This document shows positions 37,816 to 47,989 of a stretch of DNA of 64,000 nucleotides, piece after piece; within the stretch, counting starts at the first letter, position 1; every line of letters starts with the position of its first letter. Both the position numbers and the translations under genes were made by a program. Where the stretch lies: NCBI RefSeq assembly GCF_013181195.1, contig NZ_SMZP01000002.1, positions 788,522 to 852,521 of the forward strand, given 5' to 3'. This DNA comes from Caulobacter sp. RHG1. GTDB taxonomy: Bacteria; Pseudomonadota; Alphaproteobacteria; Caulobacterales; Caulobacteraceae. The notes beneath the pieces are model-generated. The model was given only the letters and a program-made list of their open reading frames with translations. It was not told the DNA's origin and searched no databases.

Positions 37816-38229
37816 TTAGTCTTCGGCTTCGTTCGTGTAGACCGGACCCGAGTCCTTGCCCTTTTCCGAGACGTCGCGGTCGACGAACTCGATGACGGCC
37901 AGCGGGGCGTTGTCGCCGTAGCGGAAGCCGGCCTTCAGGACGCGGATGTAGCCGCCCTGACGGTCCTTGTAGCGCGGGCCGAGGACCGCGAAGAGCTTGC
38001 CGACTTGTTCGACGTCGCGAACCGAGCTGATGGCCTGACGGCGAGCGTGCAGGTCGCCGCGCTTGGCCAGGGTGACCAGCTTTTCGACGATCGGACGCAG
38101 TTCCTTGGCCTTCGGCAGGGTGGTGACGATCTGCTCGTGCTTGATCAGCGAGGCCGACATGTTGGCGAACATGGCGATGCGGTGAGCCGTCGTGCGGCCG
38201 AGTTTACGGTGAGCTTTACCGTGACGCAT
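37816..38229 (-). CDS. rplQ: 50S ribosomal protein L17
   Basis: 137 residues; starts [17 protein letters not shown], the invariant bL17 start, and ends in an acidic tail (TNEAED). ATG at 38229. It is separated from rpoA by 199 bases holding a hairpin, so it may have its own level of expression. A terminator follows it. Confidence 0.97.
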   Translation of the reverse strand: MRHGKAHRKLGRTTAHRIAMFANMSASLIKHEQIVTTLPKAKELRPIVEKLVTLAKRGDLHARRQAISSVRDVEQVGKLFAVLGPRYKDRQGGYIRVLKAGFRYGDNAPLAVIEFVDRDVSEKGKDSGPVYTNEAED

Positions 38230-38366
38230 TGTGTATCTCCTGGGCAAACAGCCCGAGCGGCGCAAAAGGTGTTGAGCGCCTGATTGTCACCAATCCTGGT
38301 CCGTCCCGACCGGGTCAGAGCGAAGCGCCGGGGCCCTCCACCGCGGGTGCGGCTTCAAAAGGCCCA

Positions 38367-38400
38367 GGCCGCCTCCCCTTCCGAGGAAGGAAAGGCGGCC
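38367..38400 (-). terminator. Hairpin between rpoA and rplQ
   Basis: GGCCGCC (38367-38373) pairs with GGCGGCC (38394-38400), and an inner CCTTCC-GA-GGAAGG stem stacks within it. In the direction of transcription it is followed by TGGGCCTTTTG. The stem is strong but the T-tract starts six bases late, so attenuation is as likely as full termination. Confidence 0.55.
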
Positions 38401-38428
38401 CGGATTTAGCGCAGAGGCTTCGAGGTTC

Positions 38429-39445
38429 TTAGATTTGGTCTTCGAACTTCTTGGCCAGGTCTTCGATGTTCTCCGGCGGCCAGTTCGGCACATCCATGCC
38501 GAGGTGCAGACCCATGCCGGCGAGAACTTCCTTGATCTCGTTCAGCGACTTGCGGCCGAAGTTCGGGGTGCGGAGCATCTCGGCTTCGGTCTTCTGGATC
38601 AGGTCGCCGATGTAGACGATGTTGTCGTTCTTCAGGCAGTTGGCCGAACGGACCGACAGTTCCAGCTCGTCGACCTTCTTCAGCAGGGCCGGGTTGAACG
38701 GCAGTTCCGGCTTGGACTCGTCGGCCGACTTGGCCTTCGGTTCCTCGAAGGTGATGAAGATCTGCAGTTGGTCCTGCAGGATCCGGGCGGCGTAGGCCAC
38801 GGCGTCCACCGGAGTGACGGCGCCGTTGGTTTCGACTTCCAGGATCAGCTTGTCGTAGTCCAGCGACTGGCCTTGACGGGTGGGCTCGACGCGATAGGCG
38901 ACGCGCTTGACCGGCGAGTACAGGGCGTCGACGGCGATCAGGCCGATCGGCGCGTCTTCCGGACGGTTACGGTCGGCGGGGACGTAGCCCTTGCCGGTGT
39001 TGACCGTGAACTCCATGCGCACCGAAGCGCCGTCGTCCAGCGTGCAGAGCACGTGGTCGGGGTTCAGGATTTCGATGTCCGAAGGCGTTTCGATCTGACC
39101 AGCGGTCACAGGGCCGGGGCCCGTGGCGCGCAGGGTCATACGCTTGGGGCCTTCGGCGTGCATGCGCACGGCCAGTTGCTTGATGTTCAGAACGATGTCG
39201 ACGACGTCTTCGCGGACGCCTTCGAGCGAAGAGAATTCGTGCACCACGCCATCGATCTGGATGGCGGTGACGGCGGCGCCTTGCAGCGACGAGAGAAGAA
39301 CGCGGCGCAGAGCGTTGCCGAGCGTCACACCGAAACCGCGCTCGAGCGGCTCAGCGACGATGCGAGCCTTGCGGGTCGCGTCGGCGCCGGTTTCGATCTG
39401 CGGCTTCTCAGGACGGATCAACTCGTTCCAGTTTCTTTCGATCAC
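38429..39445 (-). CDS. rpoA: RNA polymerase alpha subunit
   Basis: 338 residues. The N-terminal assembly domain has [31 protein letters not shown] (in parts) and the C-terminal domain has [22 protein letters not shown], the alphaCTD that contacts UP elements and activators. The start is ATG at 39445. An 8-bp hairpin (AACGCGGC/GCCGCGTT, about 39464-39485) lies just before it, between rpsK and rpoA. Confidence 0.98.
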   Translation of the reverse strand: MIERNWNELIRPEKPQIETGADATRKARIVAEPLERGFGVTLGNALRRVLLSSLQGAAVTAIQIDGVVHEFSSLEGVREDVVDIVLNIKQLAVRMHAEGPKRMTLRATGPGPVTAGQIETPSDIEILNPDHVLCTLDDGASVRMEFTVNTGKGYVPADRNRPEDAPIGLIAVDALYSPVKRVAYRVEPTRQGQSLDYDKLILEVETNGAVTPVDAVAYAARILQDQLQIFITFEEPKAKSADESKPELPFNPALLKKVDELELSVRSANCLKNDNIVYIGDLIQKTEAEMLRTPNFGRKSLNEIKEVLAGMGLHLGMDVPNWPPENIEDLAKKFEDQI

Positions 39446-39524
39446 GTGGTCGGGTCCCTTGAGAACGCGGCTCGCCGGCCGCGTTTTGCGCAGCCGGCGA
39501 CGGAGAATTGGGGTCTAAAAAGTA

Positions 39525-39914
39525 CTAGACGCGACGACGCTTGGGCGGACGGCAGCCGTTGTGCGGGATCGGCGTGACGTCGCGGATGGTCGTGATGGTC
39601 ATGCCCGCGGCCTGAAGGGCGCGCAGAGCCGACTCACGGCCCGAACCCGGACCCGAGACGTTGACTTCCAGGGTCTTCACGCCGTGTTCCGCAGCCTTCT
39701 TGCCCGCGTCTTCGGCGGCCATCTGAGCGGCGTACGGGGTCGACTTGCGCGAGCCCTTGAAGCCCATCATGCCGGCGCTCGACCAGGAGATGGTGTTCCC
39801 CTGCGCGTCGGTGATGGTGATCATCGTGTTGTTGAACGAGGCGTTCACGTGCGCCACGCCCGAGGTGATGTTCTTGCGTTCGCGCTTTTTAACGCGACCC
39901 GGTTCCTTGGCCAT
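39525..39914 (-). CDS. rpsK: 30S ribosomal protein S11
   Basis: 129 residues; text [18 protein letters not shown] and [17 protein letters not shown] are the uS11 signatures, and the end [11 protein letters not shown] is invariant. It lies 13 bases after rpsM and shares its transcript. Confidence 0.98.
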   Translation of the reverse strand: MAKEPGRVKKRERKNITSGVAHVNASFNNTMITITDAQGNTISWSSAGMMGFKGSRKSTPYAAQMAAEDAGKKAAEHGVKTLEVNVSGPGSGRESALRALQAAGMTITTIRDVTPIPHNGCRPPKRRRV

Positions 39915-39927
39915 CGGTCAGGCTACC

Positions 39928-40296
39928 TTATTTCTTCTTGCCGGCGATCGGCTTGGCCGGACCCTTGCGGGTACGAGCGTTCGTGTGGGTGCGCTGACCG
40001 CGGACCGGCAGGCCCTTACGGTGACGCAGGCCGCGGTAGCAGGCCAGGTCCATCAGACGCTTGATGTTCATCGAGTTCTCGCGACGCAGATCGCCCTCGA
40101 CGGTGTAGTCGCGGTCGATCGTTTCGCGGATCTGCAGGACTTCGGCGTCGGTCAGTTGATTGACGCGACGGGTGTCCTCGATGCCCACCTTCGTGATGAT
40201 TTCACGAGCGGACCGTTGGCCGATGCCGTGAATGTACTGAAGCGCGATCAAAACGCGCTTGTTCGTCGGGATGTTGACGCCTGCAATACGGGCCAC
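39928..40296 (-). CDS. rpsM: 30S ribosomal protein S13
   Basis: 122 residues from a GTG at 40296 ([14 protein letters not shown]), the standard uS13 start; the upstream in-frame ATG at 40317 would add seven residues not found in the family. The end [11 protein letters not shown] is typical. A strong promoter (40403-40430) lies about 100 bases upstream, so rpsM probably heads its own transcript with rpsK and rpoA. Confidence 0.96.
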   Translation of the reverse strand: MARIAGVNIPTNKRVLIALQYIHGIGQRSAREIITKVGIEDTRRVNQLTDAEVLQIRETIDRDYTVEGDLRRENSMNIKRLMDLACYRGLRHRKGLPVRGQRTHTNARTRKGPAKPIAGKKK

Positions 40297-40402
40297 GTCT
40301 AATGTTCTCCTAGTCACGCACTAAAGACGCGAACGGCGCGCCCGGCCGGATCAGGGATCCTAACCGGCGCGCACGGATCGCGCCCTTTCGCGGAAGCGCC
40401 CC

Positions 40403-40430
40403 GTTATAGGGATCGTTTCGCTTCCGTCAA
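40403..40430 (-). promoter_or_regulatory. Promoter for rpsM-rpsK-rpoA
   Basis: On the minus strand, TTGACG (40425-40430) and TATAAC (40403-40408) are separated by 16 bases. This is close to the housekeeping sigma consensus, and it faces rpsM from between adk and rpsM. Position and quality make it the best promoter seen in the ribosomal block. Confidence 0.7.
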
Positions 40431-40435
40431 CAACT

Positions 40436-40461
40436 GAATCCACCGGAGTTCCGGTGAATTC
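40436..40461 (-). terminator. Near-perfect palindrome after adk
   Basis: GAATCCACCGGA (40436-40447) pairs with TCCGGTGAATTC (40450-40461) with one mismatch and a 2-base centre. It lies nine bases past the adk stop and directly upstream of the rpsM promoter. A T-tract is lacking, so it could be a terminator that isolates adk, or a protein site. Confidence 0.5.
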
Positions 40462-40469
40462 GGGCTTTG

Positions 40470-41039
40470 TTAAACCGCCTCGGCGAGCGAGGCGTCGATG
40501 GAACTGGCGACGGCTTCGACCGACCCCATTCCATCCAGCTCCGTAAGCTTTCCCTGCTCCTGGTAATAGGGCAGCAAAGGCGCGGTCTGGGCATTGTACT
40601 GGGCCAGGCGAGTCACGAAGACTTCCGGATTGTCGTCAGGCCGTCCCTGATCTTCGAACCGCTTCTTGATCCGCTCGATCAGAGCCGGTTCGTCTACCTT
40701 GAGTCGGAGAACAGAGTCGATCTTCTGTCCGCGAGCGGACAACATCTTGTCCAGAGCCTGGGCCTGAGCGACCGTCCGCGGAAAGCCGTCGAAGATCGCG
40801 CCACCGGCCGCTTCGGCCTCGGGCAGACGGTCTTCGATCAAGGCGATGACGATCTCGTCGGTGACCAGCTCGCCGCGGTCCAGGACGCCCTTGACGCGCT
40901 GGCCCAGCTCCGAGCCCGAGGCGATGGCCGCGCGCAGCATGTCGCCGGTCGAGAGCTGCACCATGCCACGCTCGTCGACCAGGCGCTTGGCCTGGGTCCC
41001 CTTCCCCGCCGCCGGCGGTCCGAACAGGATCAGATTCAT
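40470..41039 (-). CDS. adk: Adenylate kinase
   Basis: 189 residues, the short form without the zinc/LID insertion seen in longer enzymes. Interconverts ATP+AMP and 2 ADP. The P-loop GPPAAGKGTQAK, FDGFPRTVAQAQAL and the DxxxxVxxRL-type segment are present. It sits in its usual place after secY but is set apart by a terminator upstream and a palindrome downstream. Confidence 0.97.
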   Translation of the reverse strand: MNLILFGPPAAGKGTQAKRLVDERGMVQLSTGDMLRAAIASGSELGQRVKGVLDRGELVTDEIVIALIEDRLPEAEAAGGAIFDGFPRTVAQAQALDKMLSARGQKIDSVLRLKVDEPALIERIKKRFEDQGRPDDNPEVFVTRLAQYNAQTAPLLPYYQEQGKLTELDGMGSVEAVASSIDASLAEAV

Positions 41040-41109
41040 GTAAGCCCCTTCGCGCGCTAACGGGTCTTCAGCCCGCTTCTCCCTCCGCAGACCTAGATCG
41101 CGCCGAGGG

Positions 41110-41145
41110 AAAACGGAAGCCGGATTTGTGACAATCCGGCTTCCG
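41110..41145 (-). terminator. Intrinsic terminator between secY and adk
   Basis: CGGAAGCCGGATT (41114-41126) pairs perfectly with AATCCGGCTTCCG (41133-41145) around a 6-base loop. On the minus strand the stem is followed by TTTT (41110-41113). It lies 28 bases after the secY stop, so most transcripts should stop before adk unless read-through occurs. Confidence 0.88.
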
Positions 41146-41172
41146 ACGCTTCCAATAAAATGACTGTCGCTA

Positions 41173-42531
41173 TTAGCGGGCGTTACGGCCGCCGCGCAGC
41201 TTCGACTTCTTGATCAGGCCTTCGTACTGGTGCGCCAGCAGATGCGACTGGATCTGCGCAACCGTGTCCATGGTCACCGTCACGACGATCAGGATCGAGG
41301 TGCCGCCCATGGCGAACTGGTTGGACTTCATCGCGGCCATCATCAGTTCCGGCGCCACGCAGACCGCGGTGATGTAGGCCGCGCCGATCACCGTCAGGCG
41401 GGTCAGCACATAGTCCAGGTACTCGGCGGTGCGCTTGCCCGGACGGATGCCCGGCAGGAAGCCGCCGTACTTGCGCAGATTCTCGGCCGTCTCCTCGGGG
41501 TTGAACACCACCGACGTGTAGAAGAACGAGAAGAAGATGATCAGGGCCGCATACAGCACCATGAACGACGGCTGACCGTGCTGCAGCGCGCCGACGACGG
41601 CCGGCAGCCACGACAGGTAGTTGGGCAGCTCGGTCGACGAGACGAACTGCATGGCCGTGGTCGGCAGCAGCAGCAGGCTGGAGGCGAAGATCGGCGGGAT
41701 GACGCCGGCCGTGTTGATCTTCAGCGGCATGAAAGAGCTTTCGCCGCCGATCATGCGGTTGCCCTGCTGACGCTTGGGATAGTGCACCAGCAGACGGCGC
41801 TGCGAGCGCTCGATGAAGACGATCGCCAGGATCGCGGCGATGGCCCCGATCACGATCAGGAACAACGGCGTGTAGTTGCCCGAGGTCTGCGACTGGACCA
41901 GCAGCTGGCCGATGCTCATCGGCAGGTGAGCCACGATGCCGGCGAAGATGATCAGCGAAACGCCGTTACCAACGCCGCGGCTGGTGATCTGCTCGCCCAG
42001 CCACATCAGGAACAGGGTGCCGCCGGTCAGGGCCACGACGGTCGAGATGATGAAGAAGGCCGAACCGACGCTGCTCGAGACGACGCCTTGCTGAGCCGTC
42101 AGGCCCACGGCGATCGAGAACGACTGGATCACGGCCAGCACGACGGCCAGGTAGCGGGTGTACTGGTTGAGGGTCTTGCGGCCCGCCTCCCCGCCTTCCT
42201 TCTTCAGCTTCTCCCACGGCGGATACACCGAGCCCATCAGCTGCACGATGATCGAGGCGCTGATGTACGGCATGATGTTCAGCGAGAAGATCGACATACG
42301 TTCCACGGCGCCGCCGGAGAACGTGTTGAACATGCCGAGGATGCCTTCGGAATTGCCGTTGAACAGACGCGCGAACGCGACCGTGTCGACACCAGGAATC
42401 TGGACGTACGTGCCAAGGCGGTAGACGACGAGCGCGATCAGGGTGAACCAGATACGCTTGTGAAGTTCGGTCGCCTTTTGGAACGACGCGAAATTCATAT
42501 TGGCTGCGAGTTGTTCGGCGGCCGAGGCCAT
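41173..42531 (-). CDS. secY: Protein translocase subunit SecY
   Basis: 452 residues with ten membrane segments; core of the Sec translocon. The family text includes LGTYVQIPGV, YISASIIVQLMGSVYPPWEKLKKEG and NPEETAENLRKYGGFLPGIRPG (in parts). The ATG at 42531 (MASAAEQLAANMNF) is chosen; 42543 is four codons upstream in frame. The gene is 220 bases from rplO, a gap that holds three hairpins. Confidence 0.97.
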   Translation of the reverse strand: MASAAEQLAANMNFASFQKATELHKRIWFTLIALVVYRLGTYVQIPGVDTVAFARLFNGNSEGILGMFNTFSGGAVERMSIFSLNIMPYISASIIVQLMGSVYPPWEKLKKEGGEAGRKTLNQYTRYLAVVLAVIQSFSIAVGLTAQQGVVSSSVGSAFFIISTVVALTGGTLFLMWLGEQITSRGVGNGVSLIIFAGIVAHLPMSIGQLLVQSQTSGNYTPLFLIVIGAIAAILAIVFIERSQRRLLVHYPKRQQGNRMIGGESSFMPLKINTAGVIPPIFASSLLLLPTTAMQFVSSTELPNYLSWLPAVVGALQHGQPSFMVLYAALIIFFSFFYTSVVFNPEETAENLRKYGGFLPGIRPGKRTAEYLDYVLTRLTVIGAAYITAVCVAPELMMAAMKSNQFAMGGTSILIVVTVTMDTVAQIQSHLLAHQYEGLIKKSKLRGGRNAR

Positions 42532-42751
42532 ACAGATCCCCACGACTCAGGAGCGCGACTGCCGAAGCCAATACCGCTTCGGGGGCGATCACGCTCTGAA
42601 ATTTGGTTTCTCGGATCAGGCTGATCCGAGGAGAGCGCCACAAATAGGTGAGGCCCGCCGTGTTGTCACGGCGAGCCCCCTATTTCTGTCATCCCGGTCG
42701 AAAACGAGGTCCCGAAAGAGCGCTGGGCGCCCGCCGGGATGACATATGGTC
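42532..42751. repeat. Hairpin-rich gap between rplO and secY
   Basis: Three structures lie here. CTCGGATCA-GGC-TGATCCGAG at 42610-42630 is a perfect 9-bp stem. CGCCGTG-TTGT-CACGGCG at 42656-42673 is a perfect 7-bp stem. TGTCATCCCGG at 42687-42697 pairs with CCGGGATGACA at 42734-42744, which looks like the dispersed palindrome family seen at 3048. Together they separate rplO from secY by 220 bases. Confidence 0.7.
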
Positions 42752-43237
42752 TTAGGCTTCGGCTTGCGCCTTGGCCTTCTTGGTCACGGTGACCGAACCG
42801 CCGGCGGCCTCGACGGCCTTGATGGCGGCTTCGGTGGCCGAATAGACGGTCAGCTTCAGGGCCGACTTGATTTCGCCCTTGCCCAGCAGCTTCACGCCGT
42901 CCAGCTCGCGACGGATGACGCCGGCGGCGACCAGGTCGGCGACCGAGACGTCAGCGCCAGCCTTCAGCTTGCCGGCTTCGACGGCTTGTTCCAGGCGCCA
43001 CAGGTTCACTTCGGCGAAGTCGAGGCGGAAGGGGTTGTTGAAGCCGCGCTTAGGCATACGCATGTGCAGCGGCATCTGACCGCCTTCGAAGCCGTTGATG
43101 GCGACGCCCGAGCGCGCCTTCTGGCCCTTCACACCGCGACCGGCGGTCTTGCCCTTGCCCGAACCCGGACCGCGGCCGACGCGCATGCGGTTCTTGGTCG
43201 AGCCTTCCTGCGGGGCCAGTTCGTTCAGCTTGGTCAT
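42752..43237 (-). CDS. rplO: 50S ribosomal protein L15
   Basis: 161 residues with the uL15 start [39 protein letters not shown] (in parts: [23 protein letters not shown]) and [17 protein letters not shown]. It is isolated from rpmD upstream by an intrinsic terminator and from secY by a hairpin-rich gap. Confidence 0.97.
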   Translation of the reverse strand: MTKLNELAPQEGSTKNRMRVGRGPGSGKGKTAGRGVKGQKARSGVAINGFEGGQMPLHMRMPKRGFNNPFRLDFAEVNLWRLEQAVEAGKLKAGADVSVADLVAAGVIRRELDGVKLLGKGEIKSALKLTVYSATEAAIKAVEAAGGSVTVTKKAKAQAEA

Positions 43238-43344
43238 ATGTGCCTCTCCTTGGAGATCTGCGCCCAGCCAGCGGCTGGACTCGGCTTTTGAAAATCAGAG
43301 CGCGCTTAAGACCCCAAAACGACTCAAAAATCAAATGGGATTTC

Positions 43345-43377
43345 AAACGAAAACCACCCCGGATTGCTCCGGGGTGG
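43345..43377 (-). terminator. Intrinsic terminator inside the spc operon (after rpmD)
   Basis: CCACCCCGGA (43354-43363) pairs perfectly with TCCGGGGTGG (43368-43377) with the loop TTGC. On the minus strand it is followed by TTTTCGTTTG. It lies 25 bases after the rpmD stop and 117 bases before rplO. A terminator at this place in the spc operon is unusual. Confidence 0.88.
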
Positions 43378-43401
43378 CGTATTCGGTCGTCGTGTAGCGA
43401 A

Positions 43402-43587
43402 CTACTCGACGATTTCCAGCAGGTGCGCGACCTTACGGATCATGCCGCGGACCGACGGGGTGTCTTCCAGCGTGGACGTGCGGCCCAGCTTGTTGAGACC
43501 CAGACCGGCGAGCGTGGCGCGCTGGTCCTTTTCGCGACGGATCGGGCTGCCGGTTTGGCGGACCGTGACTTGCTTAGCTTCAGCCAT
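43402..43587 (-). CDS. rpmD: 50S ribosomal protein L30
   Basis: 61 residues; [31 protein letters not shown] (in parts) is the uL30 core. Its start is three bases after the rpsE stop. It is the last gene of the tight S10-spc run. Confidence 0.96.
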   Translation of the reverse strand: MAEAKQVTVRQTGSPIRREKDQRATLAGLGLNKLGRTSTLEDTPSVRGMIRKVAHLLEIVE

Positions 43588-43590
43588 GAC

Positions 43591-44196
43591 TTAGCCCTCG
43601 ATGGCTTCCGGCGACGAAGCGCCGTCGGCGCGACGGCCGAGGATGTCGCCAACCTTCTTGCCGCGCTTGGCGGCGATCTGGCGGGGCGACGATTGAACCT
43701 TCAGGGCCTCGAACGTGGCGCGAACCATGTTGTACGGGTTCGAGGAACCCGTCGACTTGGCCACGACGTCCTGGACGCCCAGGGTTTCGAGAACCGCACG
43801 CATCGGACCGCCGGCGATGACGCCGGTGCCGGGAGGCGCCGCGCGCATCATCACCTTGCCAGCGCCCCAACGGCCAGCGCCGTCGTGGTGCAGGGTGCGG
43901 GATTCACGCAGCGGGACGCGGATCATCGTCTTCTTGGCTTCTTCGGTCGCCTTGCGGATGGCTTCCGGCACTTCACGCGCCTTGCCATGACCGAAGCCGA
44001 CGCGGCCCTTTTGGTCGCCAACGACCATCAGAGCAGCGAAGCTGAAGCGACGGCCACCTTTCACGGTGGCGGCGACGCGGTTGATGTGGACGAGCTTTTC
44101 GACGATGTCGCTGTCGACCCGCTCTTCGGGGGCGTTGCGGTCGCGACGGTCACGGCGTTGACCGCCCTCACCGCGCTGTTGTTCACCACGAGCCAT
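43591..44196 (-). CDS. rpsE: 30S ribosomal protein S5
   Basis: 201 residues. The dsRNA-binding start ([22 protein letters not shown]) and [27 protein letters not shown] are uS5 blocks (in parts). An N-terminal extension rich in Arg and Glu ([19 protein letters not shown]) precedes it, as in other Caulobacter relatives. Confidence 0.97.
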   Translation of the reverse strand: MARGEQQRGEGGQRRDRRDRNAPEERVDSDIVEKLVHINRVAATVKGGRRFSFAALMVVGDQKGRVGFGHGKAREVPEAIRKATEEAKKTMIRVPLRESRTLHHDGAGRWGAGKVMMRAAPPGTGVIAGGPMRAVLETLGVQDVVAKSTGSSNPYNMVRATFEALKVQSSPRQIAAKRGKKVGDILGRRADGASSPEAIEG

Positions 44197-44206
44197 TTTC
44201 GTTCCC

Positions 44207-44557
44207 TTAGAAGTTCAGGCCGGCTTCGCGCGCGGCGTCAGCCAGGGCCTTGACCCGGCCGTGGAAGATGTAGCCACCACGATCGAAGACGACGTCCTTG
44301 ACGCCCTTTTCGATGGCGCGCTCGGCGACGAGCTTGCCAACAGCAGCAGCGGCATCCTTGTCCGCGCCCTTGCCTTCGGCTTCCAGAGTGGAAGCCGACG
44401 CCAGGGTCACGCCGCGTTCATCATCGATGACCTGGGCGTAGATGTTCTTGGACGAGCGGAAGACCGACAGGCGCGGACGCCCGTTAGCGAGGCTCTTGAG
44501 GCGGGTGCGGGTGCGTTGCGCACGCTTGGCCGCCGATTCACGAGGAGAAAGGGCCAT
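44207..44557 (-). CDS. rplR: 50S ribosomal protein L18
   Basis: 116 residues; [21 protein letters not shown] and the end [28 protein letters not shown] (in parts) are the uL18 signatures. Located between rplF and rpsE in standard order. Confidence 0.97.
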   Translation of the reverse strand: MALSPRESAAKRAQRTRTRLKSLANGRPRLSVFRSSKNIYAQVIDDERGVTLASASTLEAEGKGADKDAAAAVGKLVAERAIEKGVKDVVFDRGGYIFHGRVKALADAAREAGLNF

Positions 44558-44560
44558 GGC

Positions 44561-45094
44561 TTACTTCTTCTTGCCTTCCTTGCGGCGAACCTTCTCGCCA
44601 GCATAACGCACGCCCTTGCCCTTGTACGGCTCAGGCGGACGAATGCGGCGGATCTTCGCGGCAATCTCGCCGACCGCCTGCTTATCGATGCCGGCGATCT
44701 TGATTTCGGTCTGCTTCGGCACGGCGAACGTGATGCCGGCCGGAGCCGCAACGTCCACATCGTGGCTGAAGCCGAGCTGGAGGCTCAGGGCGGTGCCTTT
44801 CAGGGCCGCGCGGTAACCAACGCCGACCAGTTCGAGGCTTTCCTCGAACCCGGCGGTGACACCATGCACCATGTTGGCGACCAGCGTGCGGGACAGACCC
44901 CACATGCCCCGGGCGCGCTTGGAGTCGACGCGCGGAGCCAGCAGGAGCTCAGCGCCCTCTTGCTTGACTTCGACTTCGTCGGCGATCGTCCACGACAGCT
45001 GACCCTTGGGGCCCTTCACCGTGACCGTCTGACCCGCGAGCGTGACTTGCACGCCCGAGGGGATTGCGACGGCTTTCTTACCGATACGTGACAT
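44561..45094 (-). CDS. rplF: 50S ribosomal protein L6
   Basis: 177 residues; the start [15 protein letters not shown], and [18 protein letters not shown] near the end, are invariant uL6 text. It starts 19 bases after rpsH. Confidence 0.98.
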   Translation of the reverse strand: MSRIGKKAVAIPSGVQVTLAGQTVTVKGPKGQLSWTIADEVEVKQEGAELLLAPRVDSKRARGMWGLSRTLVANMVHGVTAGFEESLELVGVGYRAALKGTALSLQLGFSHDVDVAAPAGITFAVPKQTEIKIAGIDKQAVGEIAAKIRRIRPPEPYKGKGVRYAGEKVRRKEGKKK

Positions 45095-45112
45095 GCTCTT
45101 TCCCTCCCGCGC

Positions 45113-45511
45113 CTAGTAGACGCGGCAGAGGACTTCGCCGCCGACATTAGCGTCGCGAGCAGCGGTGTCCGACATGACGCCCTTCGGCGTCGAAAGGATC
45201 GAGATGCCAAGGCCGTTCTTGATCGGCTTCAGGTCCTTGATCGACGAGTAGACGCGGCGGCCAGGCTTGGACACGCGGCTGATCTCGGCGATCACGGGCT
45301 GACCGTCAAAATACTTCAGCTCAATCTCGAATTCGGGGAACGCACCGGGCTTCTCGACCAGCGAGTAGCCGCGGATGTAGCCTTCGTCGGCCAGCACGTC
45401 CAGGACGCGAGCGCGCAGCTTGGAAGCCGGCGTCGACACCTTGTTGCGCTTGCGCGTGGCGGCGTTCTTGATGCGAGCGATCAGGTCGCTCAGGGGATCG
45501 TTCATCGACAT
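45113..45511 (-). CDS. rpsH: 30S ribosomal protein S8
   Basis: 132 residues from the ATG at 45511 ([17 protein letters not shown]); the ATG at 45505 is a second possible start two codons later. The end GGEVLCRVY is the conserved uS8 tail. The frame continues upstream into rpsN, where it is out of frame and not used. Confidence 0.97.
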   Translation of the reverse strand: MSMNDPLSDLIARIKNAATRKRNKVSTPASKLRARVLDVLADEGYIRGYSLVEKPGAFPEFEIELKYFDGQPVIAEISRVSKPGRRVYSSIKDLKPIKNGLGISILSTPKGVMSDTAARDANVGGEVLCRVY

Positions 45512-45521
45512 CTGATCGTCC

Positions 45522-45827
45522 TCACCAGCTCGACTTGACGAGGCCGGGGATCTGACCCTGCGAACCCAGTTCGCGGAGCGCAATCCGGCTCATCTTCAGC
45601 TTGCGGTAATAGGCGCGCGGACGGCCCGTGACTTCGCAACGGTTGCGGATGCGAACCGGCGAGCTGCTGCGGGGCAGCTTGGCGAGCTTGAGGCGAGCCT
45701 CGAAGCGTTCCTCGAGCGGCAGGCTCTCGTCGTTGGCGGTCGCCTTGAGGGCGGCGCGCTTACCGGCGAGTTGCTTCACGAGGGCCTTGACGGCTTCGTT
45801 GCGGTTGACGGCGCTTTTCTTGGCCAT
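45522..45827 (-). CDS. rpsN: 30S ribosomal protein S14
   Basis: 101 residues, the long zinc-independent form without CxxC pairs. Text [34 protein letters not shown] (in parts) is the uS14 core. Order rplE-rpsN-rpsH is standard. Confidence 0.97.
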   Translation of the reverse strand: MAKKSAVNRNEAVKALVKQLAGKRAALKATANDESLPLEERFEARLKLAKLPRSSSPVRIRNRCEVTGRPRAYYRKLKMSRIALRELGSQGQIPGLVKSSW

Positions 45828-45850
45828 GGTTTCTTTCCCTTCCCGCTCTC

Positions 45851-46408
45851 TTAGTTCACGAACGGGAACTGGAATTCCTTCAGGAGAGCCTTGGCTTCCT
45901 GGTCGGAGTTCGCAGTGGTGCAGACGATGATGTCCATGCCCCAGATCTGTTCGATCTGGTCATAGTTGATTTCCGGGAACACCAGGTGCTCCTTCAGGCC
46001 CATGGCGTAGTTGCCACGGCCGTCGAAGCTCTTGCCGTTCAGACCACGGAAGTCCTTCACGCGCGGCAGCGCGATCGTGACCAGGCGGTCGAGGAATTCA
46101 AACATCCGGTCCTTGCGAAGGGTGACCTTCGCGCCGACCACCATGCCTTCGCGCAGCTTGAAGCCGGCGATCGACTTGCGGGCCTTGGTGGCGACGGGCT
46201 TTTGGCCGGCGATCGCCTGCAGGTCCTTCAGAGCGGTCTGAGCCTTCTTCGAGTCGGCCACAGCCTCGCCGATACCCATGTTCAGGACGATCTTGTCCAG
46301 CTTGGGGATCTGCATCTCGTTGGTGTAGCCGAACTGCTCCTTCATCGCAGCGCGGATGCGCTCGCGATAAACGGTCTTCAGCCGGGGCTCGTAAGCTTGA
46401 TCAGCCAT
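45851..46408 (-). CDS. rplE: 50S ribosomal protein L5
   Basis: 185 residues; [17 protein letters not shown] and the end LLKEFQFPF are uL5 text. Binds 5S rRNA. It overlaps the rplX stop by eight bases. Confidence 0.98.
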   Translation of the reverse strand: MADQAYEPRLKTVYRERIRAAMKEQFGYTNEMQIPKLDKIVLNMGIGEAVADSKKAQTALKDLQAIAGQKPVATKARKSIAGFKLREGMVVGAKVTLRKDRMFEFLDRLVTIALPRVKDFRGLNGKSFDGRGNYAMGLKEHLVFPEINYDQIEQIWGMDIIVCTTANSDQEAKALLKEFQFPFVN

Positions 46409-46715
46409 TGATCACCTCGCCAGTCGTCTTGGCGACGCGCACCTTCTTGTCGCCTTCGATCTTGAAGCCGACGCGGGTGGCCTTGCCGTTGGAGTCCACG
46501 ACGGCGACGTTCGAGACGTGCAGCGCGGCTTCCTTTTGCTTGATGCCGCCTTGCGGGTCGGCTTGGGTCGCCTTGGTGTGACGCGAAACCAGGTTCACGC
46601 CTTCCACGACAACGCGGTTGTCCTTCGGCAGGACTTGCAGGACAGCGCCTTGCTTGCCCTTGTCCTTGCCGGCCAGAACGACGACGCGGTCGCCCTTCTT
46701 GATCTTAGCAGCCAT
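46401..46715 (-). CDS. rplX: 50S ribosomal protein L24
   Basis: 104 residues; [20 protein letters not shown] is the KOW motif of uL24. The start shares TAATG with the rplN stop, so translation is coupled. Confidence 0.97.
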   Translation of the reverse strand: MAAKIKKGDRVVVLAGKDKGKQGAVLQVLPKDNRVVVEGVNLVSRHTKATQADPQGGIKQKEAALHVSNVAVVDSNGKATRVGFKIEGDKKVRVAKTTGEVING

Positions 46716-47083
46716 TACAGCACCTCCGGAGCGAGGGAGATGATCTTCATGTGGTTCTTGGCGCGCAGTTCACGGGGAACCGGGCCGAAGATCCGCGTGC
46801 CGACCGGCTCGCTCGCCTTGTTCACGATGACCGCGGCGTTCTTATCGAAGCGGATGACCGAGCCATCCTTGCGCTTCAGATTTTGATTAACGCGAACGAC
46901 GACGGCGCGAAGCACGTCACCCTTCTTCACGCGGCCACGCGGGATGGCTTCCTTCACGGAGACGACGATGACGTCGCCAACGCTGGCGTAGCGACGGCCT
47001 GCGCCGCCCAACACCTTGATGCACATGACCCGGCGAGCGCCAGAGTTGTCGGCGACTTCCAGGTTAGTTTGCATCTGGATCAT
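46715..47083 (-). CDS. rplN: 50S ribosomal protein L14
   Basis: 122 residues; [17 protein letters not shown] and [16 protein letters not shown] are the invariant uL14 ends. It lies 17 bases after rpsQ. Confidence 0.98.
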   Translation of the reverse strand: MIQMQTNLEVADNSGARRVMCIKVLGGAGRRYASVGDVIVVSVKEAIPRGRVKKGDVLRAVVVRVNQNLKRKDGSVIRFDKNAAVIVNKASEPVGTRIFGPVPRELRAKNHMKIISLAPEVL

Positions 47084-47100
47084 GGTCTAAACCTTCCAGA

Positions 47101-47340
47101 TTAAGCCGAAGCCTTGGGAAGCACTTCCCAGGTCTTCAGCTTGGACTTCGGAGCGCACTCGACGATGCGAATTGCTTCGCCGGCCTTGTACGCGTTGGAT
47201 TCGTCGTGCGCGTGGTACTTTTTGGACTGACGCACGATCTTCTTCAGGATCGGGTGAACGATAGTCCGTTCCACCTTCACCACGACGGTCTTGTCACCTT
47301 TGTCGGAGACGACGACCCCTTCGAGGATACGCTTGGGCAT
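47101..47340 (-). CDS. rpsQ: 30S ribosomal protein S17
   Basis: 79 residues; [25 protein letters not shown] (in parts) and KYHAHDESN are uS17 text. It is ten bases after rpmC. Confidence 0.97.
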   Translation of the reverse strand: MPKRILEGVVVSDKGDKTVVVKVERTIVHPILKKIVRQSKKYHAHDESNAYKAGEAIRIVECAPKSKLKTWEVLPKASA

Positions 47341-47350
47341 ATCGTTCTCC

Positions 47351-47542
47351 TTAAGCCGCGGCCTTGGCGCGCAGCACGGTCTTGATCCGCGCGATATCCT
47401 TGCGGATCTCGTTGACGCGGTGGGTCTTCTCGACCTGGCCCGTCGCAGCCTGGAAGCGCAGGTTGAACTGCTCTTTCTTCAGGCTGATCAGGGTGTCGGC
47501 CAGCTGGTCGGGGGTCAGGCCCCGGATGTCAGCAATCTTCAT
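47351..47542 (-). CDS. rpmC: 50S ribosomal protein L29
   Basis: 63 residues from the ATG at 47542 ([14 protein letters not shown]). An upstream in-frame ATG at 47548 adds only two residues. Part of the polypeptide exit site of the ribosome. Confidence 0.96.
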   Translation of the reverse strand: MKIADIRGLTPDQLADTLISLKKEQFNLRFQAATGQVEKTHRVNEIRKDIARIKTVLRAKAAA

Positions 47543-47544
47543 GA

Positions 47545-47976
47545 TCATGCTTCCTGAGCCACGCCCGCGTCGATGCGGGTGACAACACGGGTGCGGATCG
47601 GCAGCTTGGCGGCGCCCAGGCGGAGAGCTTCACGCGCGACATCGTCCGGCACGCCGTCGATTTCGAACATGATGCGGCCCGGAGCCACGCGAGCGGCCCA
47701 GTAATCCACGGCGCCCTTACCCTTACCCATCCGGACTTCGGCCGGCTTGCCGGTGACCGGCACGTCGGGGAAGATACGGATCCAGACGCGGCCTTGACGC
47801 TTCATCTGGCGGGTGATGGCGCGACGGGCGGCTTCGATCTGGCGAGCCGTGATGCGCTCGGGCTCGACAGCCTTGAGGCCGTACGAACCGAAGTTCAGCA
47901 GCGTGCCGCCCTTCGAAGTGCCGTGGATGCGGCCCTTGAACTGCTTGCGGAATTTAGTCTTTTTCGGAGACAGCAT
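47545..47976 (-). CDS. rplP: 50S ribosomal protein L16
   Basis: 143 residues; [16 protein letters not shown] at the start and [26 protein letters not shown] (in parts) are uL16 text. It sits between rpsC and rpmC. Confidence 0.98.
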   Translation of the reverse strand: MLSPKKTKFRKQFKGRIHGTSKGGTLLNFGSYGLKAVEPERITARQIEAARRAITRQMKRQGRVWIRIFPDVPVTGKPAEVRMGKGKGAVDYWAARVAPGRIMFEIDGVPDDVAREALRLGAAKLPIRTRVVTRIDAGVAQEA

Positions 47977-47989
47977 GGCGATCTAATCC

